DNA of 38,519 nucleotides from Keguizhuia sedimenti. Its GTDB lineage: Bacteria; Pseudomonadota; Gammaproteobacteria; Burkholderiales; Burkholderiaceae_D. The position numbers and the translations under genes were made by a program. The notes under the pieces were generated by a model. It was not told the DNA's origin. It saw nothing but the letters and a program-made list of their open reading frames with translations, and made no database searches. Position 1 is the first letter of the stretch. Each line of letters begins with the position of its first letter. This document shows, one piece after another, positions 20,155 through 29,886 of this stretch. The stretch is from contig JAUYVH010000012.1 in NCBI GenBank assembly GCA_030715135.1, forward strand, positions 1-38,519. The letters are read 5' to 3'.

Positions 20155-20424
20155 ATGAATAGTCGAATTCACGCGGCAATCGTATCGGCAATCCTGGCCA
20201 TGCTTGGTTTGGTTGCCTGTCAAAAGACCGAGCCTGTTTCCGAAGGACCGGCGGAAAAAGTCGGTCAGAAAATCGATGAGGCAGCGTCGAAAGCTGCGGT
20301 GCATATCAACGCCATTGCAGAAAAGGCAGGAGAGGGCTTGTCGAAGGCCGGTGAGAAAATTGAACAAACGGCCAAGGATGCACAGAATAAAAACGAAGAA
20401 CAGAATAGCGATTCATCCAAATAG
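20155..20424 (+). CDS. Small lipoprotein, Lys/Glu/Ala-rich
   Basis: 89 aa from ATG 20155; an in-frame start at 20122 lacks a signal sequence. A signal peptide ends in the lipobox LVAC (Cys22). The mature part is helical and repetitive (VGQKIDEAASKAA, AEKAGEGLSKAGEKIEQTAK), like small periplasmic YtxH/hyperosmotic-type lipoproteins. It is probably outer-membrane anchored and helical. No exact function is recognised. It stands alone; the next 283 bp (20425-20707) show no gene. Confidence 0.75.
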   Translation: MNSRIHAAIVSAILAMLGLVACQKTEPVSEGPAEKVGQKIDEAASKAAVHINAIAEKAGEGLSKAGEKIEQTAKDAQNKNEEQNSDSSK

Positions 20425-20707
20425 ACAACTTCGGTAAAAATTTGAATGGCTGTGTATCGTTGGGCGATTTCAGGCCAAACGCTCGATAATCACCGAAACT
20501 GCAGGTGATCCTGAGTTTCTTGACAATGTCTTTGGAGCGCGGCTTTGTTTTCTGCCCGAATGACCGATGCAATCGCATTGACTCATTTCCGATCGAGGTG
20601 GACCCCATATCGTGTAGTCCATGATAATCGGCATGCCTAAAGTCGATACTTGTAAAGTATGATGACGGTCCTCAAAACCGTTCAGCCATGTATTCACCTG
20701 GCAAGCC

Positions 20708-21583
20708 ATGCTTCCGTCACGCTCCGAATTCATTACTGTCCGCAATCTAAGCTATCACATACGCCATTGGGGCACGCCTGGCACGCCAGTCATTTTCATG
20801 CTCCATGGCTGGATGGATATGTCGGCGTCGTTCCAGTTCGTGGTTGATGAACTGAAACGCTCGTGGCATGTGATCGCTCCGGACTGGCGCGGATTTGGCC
20901 TCAGCGATCCTCTTCCAGGCGATACCAGCTGGTTTCCGGATTATCTTGGAGACCTGGATGCCATATTGCAATATTATTCGCCTGACCTGCCGGCCAAGAT
21001 CGTCGGGCACAGCATGGGCGGCAATATTGCGATGGTCTATGCGGGAGCGAGGCCGCAGCGCGTTACCAGGCTTGTCAATCTTGAAGGAATAGGACTTCCC
21101 TGCGCATATCCTCATCAGGCGCCCGGACGGTATGCGCAATGGCTGAACGAACTGCGTGATCCTCCTGAGTTGAGCAAATATGCAAGCAGGTCTGATGTAG
21201 TCAGGCGTCTGCAGAAAAATAATCCGCGCCTGCGCCATGACCATGCCGAATTTCTCGCCAGTCATTGGGCGCGAGAAAATCAAGAAGGGAAATGGGAAAT
21301 TCTGGCAGATTCCGCGCATAAAAAGATCAATCCGTTCCTGTATCGGATAGATGAAATCACAGCGTGCTGGCAGGCAATTACGGCGCCGGTCCTTTGGGTT
21401 GAATCAGAGGACAGCATCAGTTCACGCTGGCCCGGAACGCCGCTGGACGCGCGAACCGAAATCGAGCGCCGGATCCGGCATATCCCTAATGTCAAAGTAT
21501 CTCTTGTCCAGAATGCCGGCCACATGCTGCACCACGATCAACCGGAAGAAGTCGCGCATTGTATTGAAGATTTTCTCGCGTAA
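20708..21583 (+). CDS. Alpha/beta hydrolase
   Basis: 291 aa, cytoplasmic. Oxyanion loop LHGWMD (32-37), nucleophile elbow GHSMGG with Ser102, and a late NAGHMLHHD with catalytic His272. The acid is probably in 'VLWVESEDS' (about 228-236). It resembles the MhpC/haloalkane dehalogenase-like family; the substrate cannot be told. No ribosome site stands out at ATG 20708, and the upstream frame is closed. The following PHP gene is in the same direction, 152 bp on. Confidence 0.88.
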   Translation: MLPSRSEFITVRNLSYHIRHWGTPGTPVIFMLHGWMDMSASFQFVVDELKRSWHVIAPDWRGFGLSDPLPGDTSWFPDYLGDLDAILQYYSPDLPAKIVGHSMGGNIAMVYAGARPQRVTRLVNLEGIGLPCAYPHQAPGRYAQWLNELRDPPELSKYASRSDVVRRLQKNNPRLRHDHAEFLASHWARENQEGKWEILADSAHKKINPFLYRIDEITACWQAITAPVLWVESEDSISSRWPGTPLDARTEIERRIRHIPNVKVSLVQNAGHMLHHDQPEEVAHCIEDFLA

Positions 21584-21735
21584 CGTTTGAGCCGAAATTG
21601 TTCGGTCGCAGCTTATCTGGCAGAGCCGTGCAGCACTGGTGCGCGCATCCCTGCAGTCCTGAAGATTTACGGCGTCAGCCAGCAAGAGCGTATCAAGCAG
21701 CGTACAATAAAACCGTTTTAACAAGCGGTAATACG

Positions 21736-22569
21736 ATGCTTAATGTTGACCTACATTGTCATTCTTCCGTCTCCGATGGGGTAATGGCACCAAGTGAAGT
21801 CGCAGCGCGCGCCAAGGCGAACGGCGTTGATGTCTGGGCATTGACCGACCATGACGAAGTCGGCGGTATCGCAGAAGCGCGTGCGGCAGCCCGTACTCTG
21901 GATCTGGACTATGTCGCCGGGGTCGAAATCTCGGCAACCTGGGCTGGCCATACCCTGCACATCGTCGGATTGCATATCGATGAAACCAATGAAGCGTTGA
22001 TCCAGGGCCTTGCGACGACGCGGACAGGCAGGACGCGGCGCGCGCGAGAGATTGCCTTGGAACTGGAAAAGGCGGGCATACCCGATGCCTATGAAGGCGC
22101 GTTGAAGTTCGTCGGTAATCCGGATTTGATTTCGCGCATGCATTTTGCCCGTTATATTTCGGAGCTGGGGATTTGTGCCAGCCCAGCGGAAGTTTTTTCC
22201 AGATTTCTGACCAGCGGAAAACCCGGCTTTGTTCCGCATCGTTGGGCCAGTCTCACGGATGCACTCAAGTGGATTCATGACGCGGGTGGGATCTCGGTCA
22301 TGGCGCATCCCGGACGTTACAAACTGAGCGATATTGAATTCGGCGCGCTGTTCGACGAATTCAAGCAACTGGGCGGCATGGCAATCGAGGTGACGACCGG
22401 CAGCCATAGCGTAGACCAGTATGCGCAGTATGCGGAAATTGCCAGGCAATACGAATTTCTTGCTTCGCGCGGATCGGATTTTCACGGTCCGGGCGAGTCA
22501 CGTGTCGACCTGGGCAATTTGCCGCCGTTGCCGAGCGGCGTGAAGCCAGTCTGGCACAACTGGGTTTGA
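21736..22569 (+). CDS. rnm: PHP-domain 5'-3' exoribonuclease / nucleotide phosphatase (RNase AM/YciV type)
   Basis: 277 aa from ATG 21736 (MLNVDLHCHSSVSDG); a longer frame from 21598 is not family-like. PHP motifs carrying metal ligands: DLHCHS (5-10), ALTDHDEVGG (35-44), GVEIS, then HPGRYKLS and GSDFHGPGE near the C-terminus. Relatives are E. coli YciV/RNase AM, which trims 5' ends of rRNAs and hydrolyses 3',5'-bisphosphonucleotides. As in E. coli (yciV-yciO), a YciO-like gene is nearby, here separated by htpX. Confidence 0.85.
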   Translation: MLNVDLHCHSSVSDGVMAPSEVAARAKANGVDVWALTDHDEVGGIAEARAAARTLDLDYVAGVEISATWAGHTLHIVGLHIDETNEALIQGLATTRTGRTRRAREIALELEKAGIPDAYEGALKFVGNPDLISRMHFARYISELGICASPAEVFSRFLTSGKPGFVPHRWASLTDALKWIHDAGGISVMAHPGRYKLSDIEFGALFDEFKQLGGMAIEVTTGSHSVDQYAQYAEIARQYEFLASRGSDFHGPGESRVDLGNLPPLPSGVKPVWHNWV

Positions 22570-22618
22570 CAATTCTTGTAAAATTTTAACGATTCTTTCA
22601 CTTTTTCGTGTTTGAATC

Positions 22619-22647
22619 TTGAATTTGTTGCCGTAGGGTCTTATATA
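22619..22647 (+). promoter_or_regulatory. Putative sigma-70 promoter for htpX
   Basis: -35 TTGAAT (22619-22624), 17-bp spacer, -10 TATATA (22642-22647), about 30 bp before the htpX start. A TAGGAGC ribosome site follows at 22661-22667. I do not see a clear heat-shock sigma-32 promoter. Confidence 0.5.
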
Positions 22648-22676
22648 GATTGCGTTGCCATCTAGGAGCTAACTGA

Positions 22677-23546
22677 ATGAAACGAATTTTCCTGTTCCTT
22701 GCTACAAACATTGCCGTCCTCCTCGTGATGAGTGTGGTGTTGTCGTTGCTGGGAGTGGACCGCTTTTTGACCGGTACCGGCCTCAATTTGCCGATGCTGC
22801 TGGTGTTTTCGCTCGTTGTCGGCTTTACAGGATCCATCATTTCGCTCCTGATGAGCAAGCCGATGGCGAAATGGTCGACCGGCGCACATGTCATCGAGGC
22901 GCCGTCGAATTCCACGGAGCTGTGGCTGGTGGATACGGTTAGAAAGCTTGCCGATCGCGCGGGCATCGCCATGCCGGAAGTTGCGGTGTACGAAGGTGAG
23001 CCCAACGCATTCGCGACCGGCGCATTCAAGAATTCGGCATTGGTGGCGGTATCGACCGGTTTGCTGCAGAACATGACCAAGGATGAAGTCGAAGCGGTTC
23101 TGGGACATGAAATTGCGCACGTTGCCAACGGCGATATGGTGACCCTGACTCTGATCCAGGGCGTCGTGAATACCTTCGTCGTCTTCCTGTCGCGCGTGGT
23201 CGGTTACGTAGTTGACCGTGCAATTTCGCGCGACAACGAAGGTCCTGGCATCGGCTACATGGTGACCGTGATGGTGTGCCAGATCGTATTCGGAATTGCT
23301 GCGTCCATGATCGTTGCCTGGTTCTCGCGCTATCGCGAATTCCGCGCCGATGCCGGTTCCGCGCAATTGCTGGGAAGTCCGCAGCCGATGGTCAAGGCCC
23401 TGGCGCGTCTGGGCGGAATGGAACCTGGTCATTTGTCGCAGAACGTCGCGACCCTGGGCATCAATAGCAGCCGCGGATTCATGGAGCTGTTTTCCTCGCA
23501 CCCGCCGATCGAACAGCGTATTGCAGCATTGCGCGGCATGCACTAA
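22677..23546 (+). CDS. htpX: Membrane zinc metalloprotease HtpX
   Basis: 289 aa. Two N-terminal membrane helices (about 5-25 and 38-60), then the M48 catalytic domain: HEIAH zinc motif (His144, Glu145, His148) and third ligand Glu221 in [11 protein letters not shown]. Two more hydrophobic segments lie between (about 155-175 and 192-215). HtpX degrades misfolded inner-membrane proteins with FtsH. It ends in a strong terminator at 23569-23598. Confidence 0.97.
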   Translation: MKRIFLFLATNIAVLLVMSVVLSLLGVDRFLTGTGLNLPMLLVFSLVVGFTGSIISLLMSKPMAKWSTGAHVIEAPSNSTELWLVDTVRKLADRAGIAMPEVAVYEGEPNAFATGAFKNSALVAVSTGLLQNMTKDEVEAVLGHEIAHVANGDMVTLTLIQGVVNTFVVFLSRVVGYVVDRAISRDNEGPGIGYMVTVMVCQIVFGIAASMIVAWFSRYREFRADAGSAQLLGSPQPMVKALARLGGMEPGHLSQNVATLGINSSRGFMELFSSHPPIEQRIAALRGMH

Positions 23547-23568
23547 GCATTTACTTAATCATCCTGCC

Positions 23569-23598
23569 GGCGGCAGCTGTACGGTTGCCGCCTTTTTT
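23569..23598 (+). terminator. Rho-independent terminator after htpX
   Basis: GGCGGCA (23569-23575) pairs with TGCCGCC (23586-23592), followed by six T. It lies just before the YciO-like start codon (23605), so that gene needs its own promoter or leaky read-through. Confidence 0.85.
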
Positions 23599-23604
23599 AT
23601 TTGT

Positions 23605-24228
23605 ATGAGCCAATTTTTTTCTATCCATCCGGATAATCCGCAGCCGCGACTGATCAAGCAGGCCGCACAGATGGTCAATTCCGGCGGCATCGTCGCTTTG
23701 CCGACCGACTCCTGTTACGCGCTGGTCTGCCGGCTCGATGACAAGTCCGCGGCCGAGCGCCTGAGGCGTATCAGAGGGGTTGATGACAAACATCACCTGA
23801 CGATCTTATGCCGTGATCTGAGCGAGATCTCCCTGTATGCGCGTGTCGACAATCGCCAGTACCGCCTGCTGAAGACGGCAACGCCCGGTCCTTATACCTT
23901 TATTCTCGAAGCGACCAAGGAAGTGCCGCGGCGTGTAAGCCACCCGTCGCGCAAGACCATTGGGCTGCGTATTCCGGAAAATCCGATTGCACAGGCGTTG
24001 CTGGAGGAACTGGGGCAACCCGTGTTGAGCACCACACTGATCCTGCCTGACGACGAAGAGCCCTTGAATGATCCGGAGGAAATTCGCAATCGCATTGAGC
24101 GTCAGATTGAGCTGATCATTGATGGTGGGGCATGCGGCCTGGAGCCGACCTCAGTCGTCGATCTGACGGACGATGAGCCGGTTCTGGTACGCCAGGGACG
24201 GGGCGACGTGGGAATGTTCGGGCTCTAA
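23605..24228 (+). CDS. yciO: YciO/TsaC-like (Sua5/YrdC family) protein
   Basis: 207 aa from ATG 23605 (MSQFFSIHPDNPQ); the upstream open frame overlaps htpX. YrdC-fold signature: GGIVALPTDSCYAL (27-40), then KHHLTILCRDLSEIS, 'PGPYTFIL' and 'RTIGLRIP'-like KTIGLRIPENP, and 'EPTSVVDL'. The family includes TsaC, which makes threonylcarbamoyl-AMP for tRNA t6A, but this subgroup is YciO, whose activity is weaker and less clear. It is shorter than Sua5 and lacks the extra C-terminal domain. A separate TsaC may exist elsewhere in the genome. Confidence 0.88.
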   Translation: MSQFFSIHPDNPQPRLIKQAAQMVNSGGIVALPTDSCYALVCRLDDKSAAERLRRIRGVDDKHHLTILCRDLSEISLYARVDNRQYRLLKTATPGPYTFILEATKEVPRRVSHPSRKTIGLRIPENPIAQALLEELGQPVLSTTLILPDDEEPLNDPEEIRNRIERQIELIIDGGACGLEPTSVVDLTDDEPVLVRQGRGDVGMFGL

Positions 24229-24257
24229 AAACCAAGCGTGCACGCCCCTTTGATAGA

Positions 24258-24926
24258 ATGCAGTCCATGAATGAAATTATCCAGACGATCGCCGTCTATG
24301 CGCTACCTGTCATTTTCGCAATCACCCTGCATGAAGCCGCCCACGCCTATGTAGCCAAATACTTTGGCGATACGACCGCCTATTCCCAGGGGCGGATGAG
24401 CCTCAATCCGGTAAAGCATATCGATCCGCTCGGTACACTGCTGCTTCCCATCATCATGTTCATCGCAACCTCCGGCACATTTTTCTTCGGGTATGCAAAA
24501 CCGGTCCCGGTTGAGTGGGGCAATCTCCGCAAGCCCAAGCGCGACATGGCGTGGGTTGCTTTTGCCGGTCCTGCCGCAAATCTCGTCATGGCACTGATGT
24601 GGCTGGTGATGGCGATTATGCTGCAGGCAATGAGTATCGATGAAGTCTTTTTCATGAAGATGGCACAGGCCGGCGTCTGGTTCAATCTTCTGATTTTCGC
24701 GTTCAACCTGTTTCCGCTGCCTCCCCTGGATGGCGGGCGTATCATGACCAGCATATTGCCCAATCGCCTGGCGTTCAAATTCGCCCAGATCGAACCTTAC
24801 GGTTTCTTTATAGTGTTAGGATTGGCGGTCTTGGGTTTGCTGCGCTACTGGATCATTCCGGTGCAGGCTGTTGCGAGCCTGTTGCTTCAGCTGATCGTCT
24901 CCCCCTTAAGTATCTTTCTGAATTGA
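24258..24926 (+). CDS. Site-2 protease family (M50) membrane metalloprotease
   Basis: 222 aa from ATG 24258; ATG 24267 (MNEIIQ) is an alternative. Zinc motif HEAAH (about 25-29) lies within the first membrane helix, and NLFPLPPLDGGRI (about 157-169) is the second conserved motif with its Asp ligand. About five to six membrane segments. This is the compact SREBP/SpoIVFB-like subfamily without PDZ or CBS domains; the substrate is unknown. Its stop overlaps the trpS ATG by one base (TGATG), a pairing common in betaproteobacteria. Confidence 0.9.
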   Translation: MQSMNEIIQTIAVYALPVIFAITLHEAAHAYVAKYFGDTTAYSQGRMSLNPVKHIDPLGTLLLPIIMFIATSGTFFFGYAKPVPVEWGNLRKPKRDMAWVAFAGPAANLVMALMWLVMAIMLQAMSIDEVFFMKMAQAGVWFNLLIFAFNLFPLPPLDGGRIMTSILPNRLAFKFAQIEPYGFFIVLGLAVLGLLRYWIIPVQAVASLLLQLIVSPLSIFLN

Positions 24927-26134
24927 TGACTATGCATCCCGAACGCGTTGTTTCCGGCATGCGCCCGACAGGCGCAATGCATCTCGGCCATTATCACGGC
25001 GCCCTGAAAAACTGGATCAAGCTGCAGTCCGAGTTTCCCTGCCTGTTTTTTGTCGCGGACTGGCATGCGTTGACGACGCATTATGAGGGCCCCAGCGTGA
25101 TCCAGCCCAGTATCTGGGACATGGTGATCGACTGGCTGGCCGCCGGTATTGACCCGTCAAAAGCGACGATTTTCATTCAATCCCAGGTGCCCGAGCATGC
25201 AGAGCTGCATCTGCTTCTGTCCATGATCACGCCGCTTGCCTGGCTGGAAAGAATGCCGACCTACAAGGATCAGCAGGCCAATCTGTCGGACCGCGATCTT
25301 TCGACTTATGGTTTTCTCGGATATCCCTTGCTGCAGGCGGCAGACGTGCTGATTTACCGCGCCGGCAAAGTGCCTGTCGGAGAAGATCAGGTGCCGCATG
25401 TGGAGATGATCCGTGAGCTTGCGCGCCGGTTTAACCACTTGTACGGCCGCGAACGCGACTTCGCGCAGAAAGTGCAGGAAGCGGTAAAGAAACTGGGCGG
25501 CAAACAGGGCAAGCGTTATGCCGAGCTGCACACCCAGTACCAGGAGCAGGGGAATACGCAGGCGCTCGAAGACGTGAAAAACATGCTGGACGAGGCGCAG
25601 AGCCTTTCCGCTCAGGACAAGGAGCGCCTCTTCGGCAACCTTACAGGCAGCCGCAGGCAGATCCTGGTGGAGCCTCAGTCGCTCCTGACGGAAGAATCGC
25701 GACTGCCGGGCCTGGACGGTCGAAAAATGTCCAAGAGCTACGGCAATGCGATTGCGCTGCGCGAGGAAAAGGATTCCGTAATCAAGAAAGTGCGCACCAT
25801 GCCGACCGATCCGGCGCGCGTACGCCGCACCGACCCGGGCGAGCCGGAGAAGTGCCCGGTATGGCAATTCCACAAAGTGTATTCGGACGCACCTACGCAG
25901 GAGTGGGTAGTGAAGGGATGCAGATCGGCCGGCATCGGCTGCCTCGAATGCAAGCAGCCGGTGATCGATGCGATTCTGAAGGAGCAGGAACCAATGCGCG
26001 AACGTGCGCAGCAGTATCTCGATAATCCCAGGCTGGTGCGGGATATCGTCGATGAGGGTTGCGGTAAGGCGCGCAAGCTGGCGGTGGAAACGATGAGCGA
26101 AGTGCGCAGCGAGATGGGACTCCATTACTCCTGA
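24926..26134 (+). CDS. trpS: Tryptophanyl-tRNA synthetase
   Basis: 402 aa from ATG 24926, overlapping the M50 protease stop. It charges tRNA-Trp with tryptophan. Class I motifs: HLGH (19-22, after GMRPTGAM) and KMSKS (267-271). It is longer than the ~330-aa E. coli form because of an insertion (about 165-235, QEAVKKLGGKQGKRYAELHT and DVKNMLDEAQSLSAQDKERL), typical of the longer betaproteobacterial type. There is a CxxC-like 'GIGCLECKQPV' in the C-terminal part. Confidence 0.97.
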   Translation: MTMHPERVVSGMRPTGAMHLGHYHGALKNWIKLQSEFPCLFFVADWHALTTHYEGPSVIQPSIWDMVIDWLAAGIDPSKATIFIQSQVPEHAELHLLLSMITPLAWLERMPTYKDQQANLSDRDLSTYGFLGYPLLQAADVLIYRAGKVPVGEDQVPHVEMIRELARRFNHLYGRERDFAQKVQEAVKKLGGKQGKRYAELHTQYQEQGNTQALEDVKNMLDEAQSLSAQDKERLFGNLTGSRRQILVEPQSLLTEESRLPGLDGRKMSKSYGNAIALREEKDSVIKKVRTMPTDPARVRRTDPGEPEKCPVWQFHKVYSDAPTQEWVVKGCRSAGIGCLECKQPVIDAILKEQEPMRERAQQYLDNPRLVRDIVDEGCGKARKLAVETMSEVRSEMGLHYS

Positions 26135-26191
26135 TGCATAACAAGGGATTTGAAAGCCGGTCCGGCAGGCGCCAATAGACAACTTTTACTT

Positions 26192-26782
26192 ATGGATTCG
26201 CATTCCGTTCTTGAGCAAGCATCACCTTGGGTAAAACGCTTCGCTCCATTGATTCCCTCCGGCGAAGTGCTCGACCTTGCTTGCGGAGGTGGGCGCCATT
26301 CCCGATTCCTGGCCGCCAGAGGCCTTAGCGTGCTGGCAGTGGACCGCGAGGCCAGCGCCTTGTCGCTTGCCGCCGGTAAGGGTATTGCAACGCTCCAGTG
26401 CGATCTTGAAAGCGACGACGCCGACAAATCAGCCGCCTGGCCTTTCCGGAATGGTCGCTTTCAGGGCATTGTGGTGACGAATTATCTTCATCGTCCCTTG
26501 TTCGGACCGATTCTGAATAGCCTTGTGCCCGGCGGGATTCTGATTTACGAGACTTTTGCGGCCGGCAACGAACGCTTCGGGAAACCGTCCAACCCAAATT
26601 TTCTGCTCCAGCCGGGCGAATTATTGAAAATAGCGCAAGATGCCGCGACGGCGCGCTTCCATATCATCGCATTCGAGGACGGTTATGCCAGCTTGCCCAA
26701 GCCCGCGATGGTGCAGCGTATTTGTTTATGCAAGCTGGACGGCGAACGCATGCCGGAAACTGCTTTTAATTTAGGCAATTAG
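26192..26782 (+). CDS. Class I SAM-dependent methyltransferase
   Basis: 196 aa from ATG 26192. SAM-binding motif I VLDLACGGGRHSRFLAARG (about 27-45), acidic motif II VLAVDREASAL (about 49-59), and a later 'GIVVTNYLHRP' motif IV region. It resembles the TehB/UbiE-like small methyltransferases that follow trpS in related genomes. The substrate is unknown. Fifty-seven bp separate it from trpS, and it probably shares that operon. A weak ribosome site precedes it. Confidence 0.85.
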   Translation: MDSHSVLEQASPWVKRFAPLIPSGEVLDLACGGGRHSRFLAARGLSVLAVDREASALSLAAGKGIATLQCDLESDDADKSAAWPFRNGRFQGIVVTNYLHRPLFGPILNSLVPGGILIYETFAAGNERFGKPSNPNFLLQPGELLKIAQDAATARFHIIAFEDGYASLPKPAMVQRICLCKLDGERMPETAFNLGN

Positions 26783-26848
26783 CCCTATCCTTGCGCACAG
26801 GCTATCCGCTACAATCAGGTTTTTCCATTTTTCACTACGATTCTTATC

Positions 26849-27727
26849 ATGATTCAAGGCAGCATAGTTGCAATTGTCACCCCGATGCATGCTGACGGCA
26901 GTCTCGATTTGCCAGGTCTGCGGAAACTGATCGACTGGCATATCGCCGAGGGAACGGACTCTATTGTCATCGTCGGCACGACGGGAGAATCGCCGACCGT
27001 TTCGGTGGACGAGCATTGCGAGTTGATACGCGTGACGGTTGAGCATGCTGCCAAGCGCATCCCGATCATTGCCGGTACCGGCGGCAATTCGACCGCCGAA
27101 GCGATCGAACTTACGCGGTATGCAAAGTCGGTTGGAGCGGATGCTTCGCTGCAGGTCGTGCCTTATTACAATCGCCCGACCCAGGAAGGGATGTACCAGC
27201 ATTTCAAGGCAATTGCCGAAGCAGTCGACCTGCCCGTCATTCTCTACAATGTCCCGGGACGCACGGTCGCCGATATGTCGAATGAAACCATACTGCGTCT
27301 GGCGCAATTACCTGGCGTTGTCGGCGTGAAGGATGCTACCGGCAATATCGCGCGTGGAACCGAGCTGATTCGTCTGGCGCCTGCGGACTTTGCCGTGTAC
27401 TCGGGCGATGATGCAACAGCAATGGCATTGATGTTCTGCGGCGGCAAAGGCAATATTTCGGTAACGGCGAACGTGGCGCCGCGTGCAATGCATGAACTGT
27501 GCGTGGCAGCGATGGAAGGGCGTGTTGCAGACGCCGTGAAGATTAACAACCGGCTGATTCCGCTTCACAACAAGCTCTTCATCGAACCGAATCCTTTGCC
27601 GGTCAAATGGGCGCTGACCCAGATGGGCTTGATGGATTCCGGTATCCGCCTTCCGCTGGTCCAACTGTCCGAGTCATATCACGAAACTGTTCGTGGGGCA
27701 CTGCGCGAAGCGGGTGTATTACAATAA
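26849..27727 (+). CDS. dapA: 4-hydroxy-tetrahydrodipicolinate synthase
   Basis: 292 aa. First committed step of lysine/diaminopimelate synthesis: condenses pyruvate and aspartate semialdehyde. Schiff-base Lys161 (GVKDATGN), Tyr133 (YNVPGRT), the TTGE motif (44-47) with Thr44/Thr45, and Arg138. The upstream gap is short (66 bp) and may hold a weak promoter. bamC follows after 77 bp, the conserved dapA-bamC order. Confidence 0.98.
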   Translation: MIQGSIVAIVTPMHADGSLDLPGLRKLIDWHIAEGTDSIVIVGTTGESPTVSVDEHCELIRVTVEHAAKRIPIIAGTGGNSTAEAIELTRYAKSVGADASLQVVPYYNRPTQEGMYQHFKAIAEAVDLPVILYNVPGRTVADMSNETILRLAQLPGVVGVKDATGNIARGTELIRLAPADFAVYSGDDATAMALMFCGGKGNISVTANVAPRAMHELCVAAMEGRVADAVKINNRLIPLHNKLFIEPNPLPVKWALTQMGLMDSGIRLPLVQLSESYHETVRGALREAGVLQ

Positions 27728-27804
27728 GCGCCGTTCCAAAAAACGGCCGGCCCCGATTTCCGGTTTTGCAACTATTAAACATGATTTTTCGGAAGAACCT
27801 TCAC

Positions 27805-28962
27805 ATGGCTCAACGCAGCATTGTTCAACGTAGACTCGTCTTCGCACTGGCCTTCATCAGCCTTGCTGGTTGCAGTTCCGTCAGTTCGGTACTGGAGCCT
27901 GATCGAATCGATTATAAGAGTTCAGGCAAGGCGCCGACACTTGAAGTTCCTCCCGACTTGACTCAGTTGCAACGTGATGGTCGCTACACTCTTCCGGAAG
28001 CAAATCGCGGCGTGGCGACAGCGTCCGGCTATTCAATGCAGCAGAATCAGAATCCCAGCGCGCAAACCGCAGCCGCAACGGTCGCACCCAAGGCAACTCC
28101 GGATGTGCGGATTGAGCGCGCAGGCAACCAGCGTTGGCTGGTCGTGAAGCAGTCGCCCGAAGCACTATGGCCCCAGTTGAAGGATTTTTGGCAAGATAAC
28201 GGTTTCCTCGTCAACGTGGAAGTTCCGGAGGCCGGAATCATGGAAACCGACTGGGCTGAAAACCGTGCAAAGATTCCGCAGGATTTTATTCGCTCCACCT
28301 TGGGCAAGGTGCTCGACGCACTTTATTCTACGGGTGAACGCGATAAATTCCGCACTCGCCTGGAACGCACAGCAGATGGCGTAACCGAAATCTATATTAC
28401 GCACCGCGGCGCGGAGGAAGTCGTTAGCGGTGCGGATAATGAAACGACCGTCTGGCAAGCTCGTGCTAACGACCCGGAACTTGAAGCTGAATTCCTGTCG
28501 CGCCTGATGGCCCGTTTGGGTGTCGAGGAAGTGCGTGCCAGGAGCACGGTGCAAAATGTAGCTATCCAGCCGCCACGCTCAAGGCTGATCAAGAACGGCG
28601 ATGCAAGCTATGTGCAGGTTGATGAAAGTTTCGATCGTGCCTGGCGCCGCGTAGGACTGGCGCTTGACCGGGTCGGCTTCACGGTTGAAGACCGGGATCG
28701 TTCCAAGGGATTGTATTTTGTCCGTTATGTCGACCAAGGCCTTGACGCGCAAGGCAAATCTGCGCAGCAAAAAGGCTTCATATCGAGGTTGTTCACTTTC
28801 GGCTCCAAGGACGATAAAGCCAAGACTGCTCAGCGTTATCAGATTTCCGTCAAGGCGGCAGGTGACGCAAGCCAAGTGCTCGTGCTGAACAACGAAGGCC
28901 GCCCGGAGTCCTCGTCAATTTCCGAGAAGATCCTCGCACTATTGAATGATCAGCTCAAGTAA
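27805..28962 (+). CDS. bamC: Outer membrane assembly lipoprotein BamC
   Basis: 385 aa from ATG 27805, with GGAAGA 8 bp upstream; ATG 27781 in frame would add 8 residues. Signal peptide with lipobox SLAGC (Cys23), then the unstructured N-terminal tail (YKSSGKAPTLEVPPDLTQ) that in E. coli BamC lies over BamD. Two helix-grip domains follow (about 95-225 and 245-380). BamC is an accessory lipoprotein of the Bam complex for inserting barrel proteins. It follows dapA as in other proteobacteria. Confidence 0.93.
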   Translation: MAQRSIVQRRLVFALAFISLAGCSSVSSVLEPDRIDYKSSGKAPTLEVPPDLTQLQRDGRYTLPEANRGVATASGYSMQQNQNPSAQTAAATVAPKATPDVRIERAGNQRWLVVKQSPEALWPQLKDFWQDNGFLVNVEVPEAGIMETDWAENRAKIPQDFIRSTLGKVLDALYSTGERDKFRTRLERTADGVTEIYITHRGAEEVVSGADNETTVWQARANDPELEAEFLSRLMARLGVEEVRARSTVQNVAIQPPRSRLIKNGDASYVQVDESFDRAWRRVGLALDRVGFTVEDRDRSKGLYFVRYVDQGLDAQGKSAQQKGFISRLFTFGSKDDKAKTAQRYQISVKAAGDASQVLVLNNEGRPESSSISEKILALLNDQLK

Positions 28963-29013
28963 TCCGACGGCCTGCAATCTGCTGGCCGGTCAATTTCAAG
29001 GCGGTTTGAATAA

Positions 29014-29796
29014 TTGAAGTTTGCAAGTTTAGGTAGCGGAAGCGAAGGCAATGCATTGCTGGTTTCCACTGCCGCCGAATCAAGCTGTACAACCATTATG
29101 GTCGATTGCGGTTTCGGCATTCGCGAAACCGAACAGCGTCTGGCGAAGTTACATTTACTGCCCCAACAGATAGATGGAATCGTTGTTACGCACGAACACC
29201 AGGATCATATCGGCGGCGTGTTCAAGTTCGCACAGAAACACCGCATCCCTGTCTGGCTGAGTTTTGGCACTTTTCAGGCCAGCCGGCAAACTCATGCCAA
29301 TGTTCGAATAAATTTTTGTCGGGACGGGGAAGCATTCTCGATCAAAGGCCTCGAGCTTCATCCCTTTACTGTACCGCACGACGCCCGCGAGCCCCTTCAA
29401 TATGCAATCAGCGACAACTGCAATAGGCTGGGAGTATTGACCGATATCGGTCAATCTACTTCGCACGTCGTTGATAGCCTTGGCACCTGCGACGCGCTGG
29501 TACTGGAATGCAACCATGACCGGCAAATGCTGGCTAAGTCATCTTATCCCCATTCGCTGAAACAGCGTATCGGCGGCTTATATGGGCATTTGTCGAACCA
29601 GGTAAGCGCCGAGATCCTTGAGGCAGTCGATCAATCCAAGCTTAAGAAAGTGATCGCTGCGCATTTGAGCCGGCAGAATAACAGTGCCGACTTGGCGTAC
29701 GCTGCAATGGCAGGCGCGCTTGAATCAGATAATGCAGAGATAAGCGTCGCGTGCCAGGATAACGGATTCGACTGGATAAATCTTGGGAAGGCTTGA
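29014..29796 (+). CDS. YycJ/WalJ-like metallo-beta-lactamase-fold hydrolase
   Basis: 260 aa from a TTG start (29014), chosen because MKFASLGSGSEGNALLV matches the family's beginning; no ATG is available. Zinc motif THEHQDH (59-65), with further ligands in VPHDA and 'LECNHD'. C-terminal 'AAHLSRQNNS' is the last ligand region. Relatives are single-domain MBL-fold exonuclease-like enzymes (YycJ). It ends 45 bp before the bidirectional terminator. Confidence 0.88.
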   Translation: MKFASLGSGSEGNALLVSTAAESSCTTIMVDCGFGIRETEQRLAKLHLLPQQIDGIVVTHEHQDHIGGVFKFAQKHRIPVWLSFGTFQASRQTHANVRINFCRDGEAFSIKGLELHPFTVPHDAREPLQYAISDNCNRLGVLTDIGQSTSHVVDSLGTCDALVLECNHDRQMLAKSSYPHSLKQRIGGLYGHLSNQVSAEILEAVDQSKLKKVIAAHLSRQNNSADLAYAAMAGALESDNAEISVACQDNGFDWINLGKA

Positions 29797-29841
29797 AAGG
29801 TGGATTTGATTGGACAAGCTTGGGATTGCTGCGATTCAAAT

Positions 29842-29870
29842 AAAAAAGCCGGCTGGAAGCCGGCTTTTTT
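29842..29870. terminator. Bidirectional terminator shared by convergent genes
   Basis: AAAAAAGCCGGCT, loop GGA, AGCCGGCTTTTTT: an 8-bp GC-rich stem (29847-29854 with 29858-29865) flanked by A and T tracts, so it works both ways. It serves the MBL-fold gene (plus) and the repeat lipoprotein (minus). Confidence 0.93.
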
Positions 29871-29886
29871 AATGGTGCAATGCTGA

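Noticed and set aside
20470-20745. 91-aa minus-strand frame before the alpha/beta hydrolase
   Set aside because: No family features, and it overlaps the hydrolase start.
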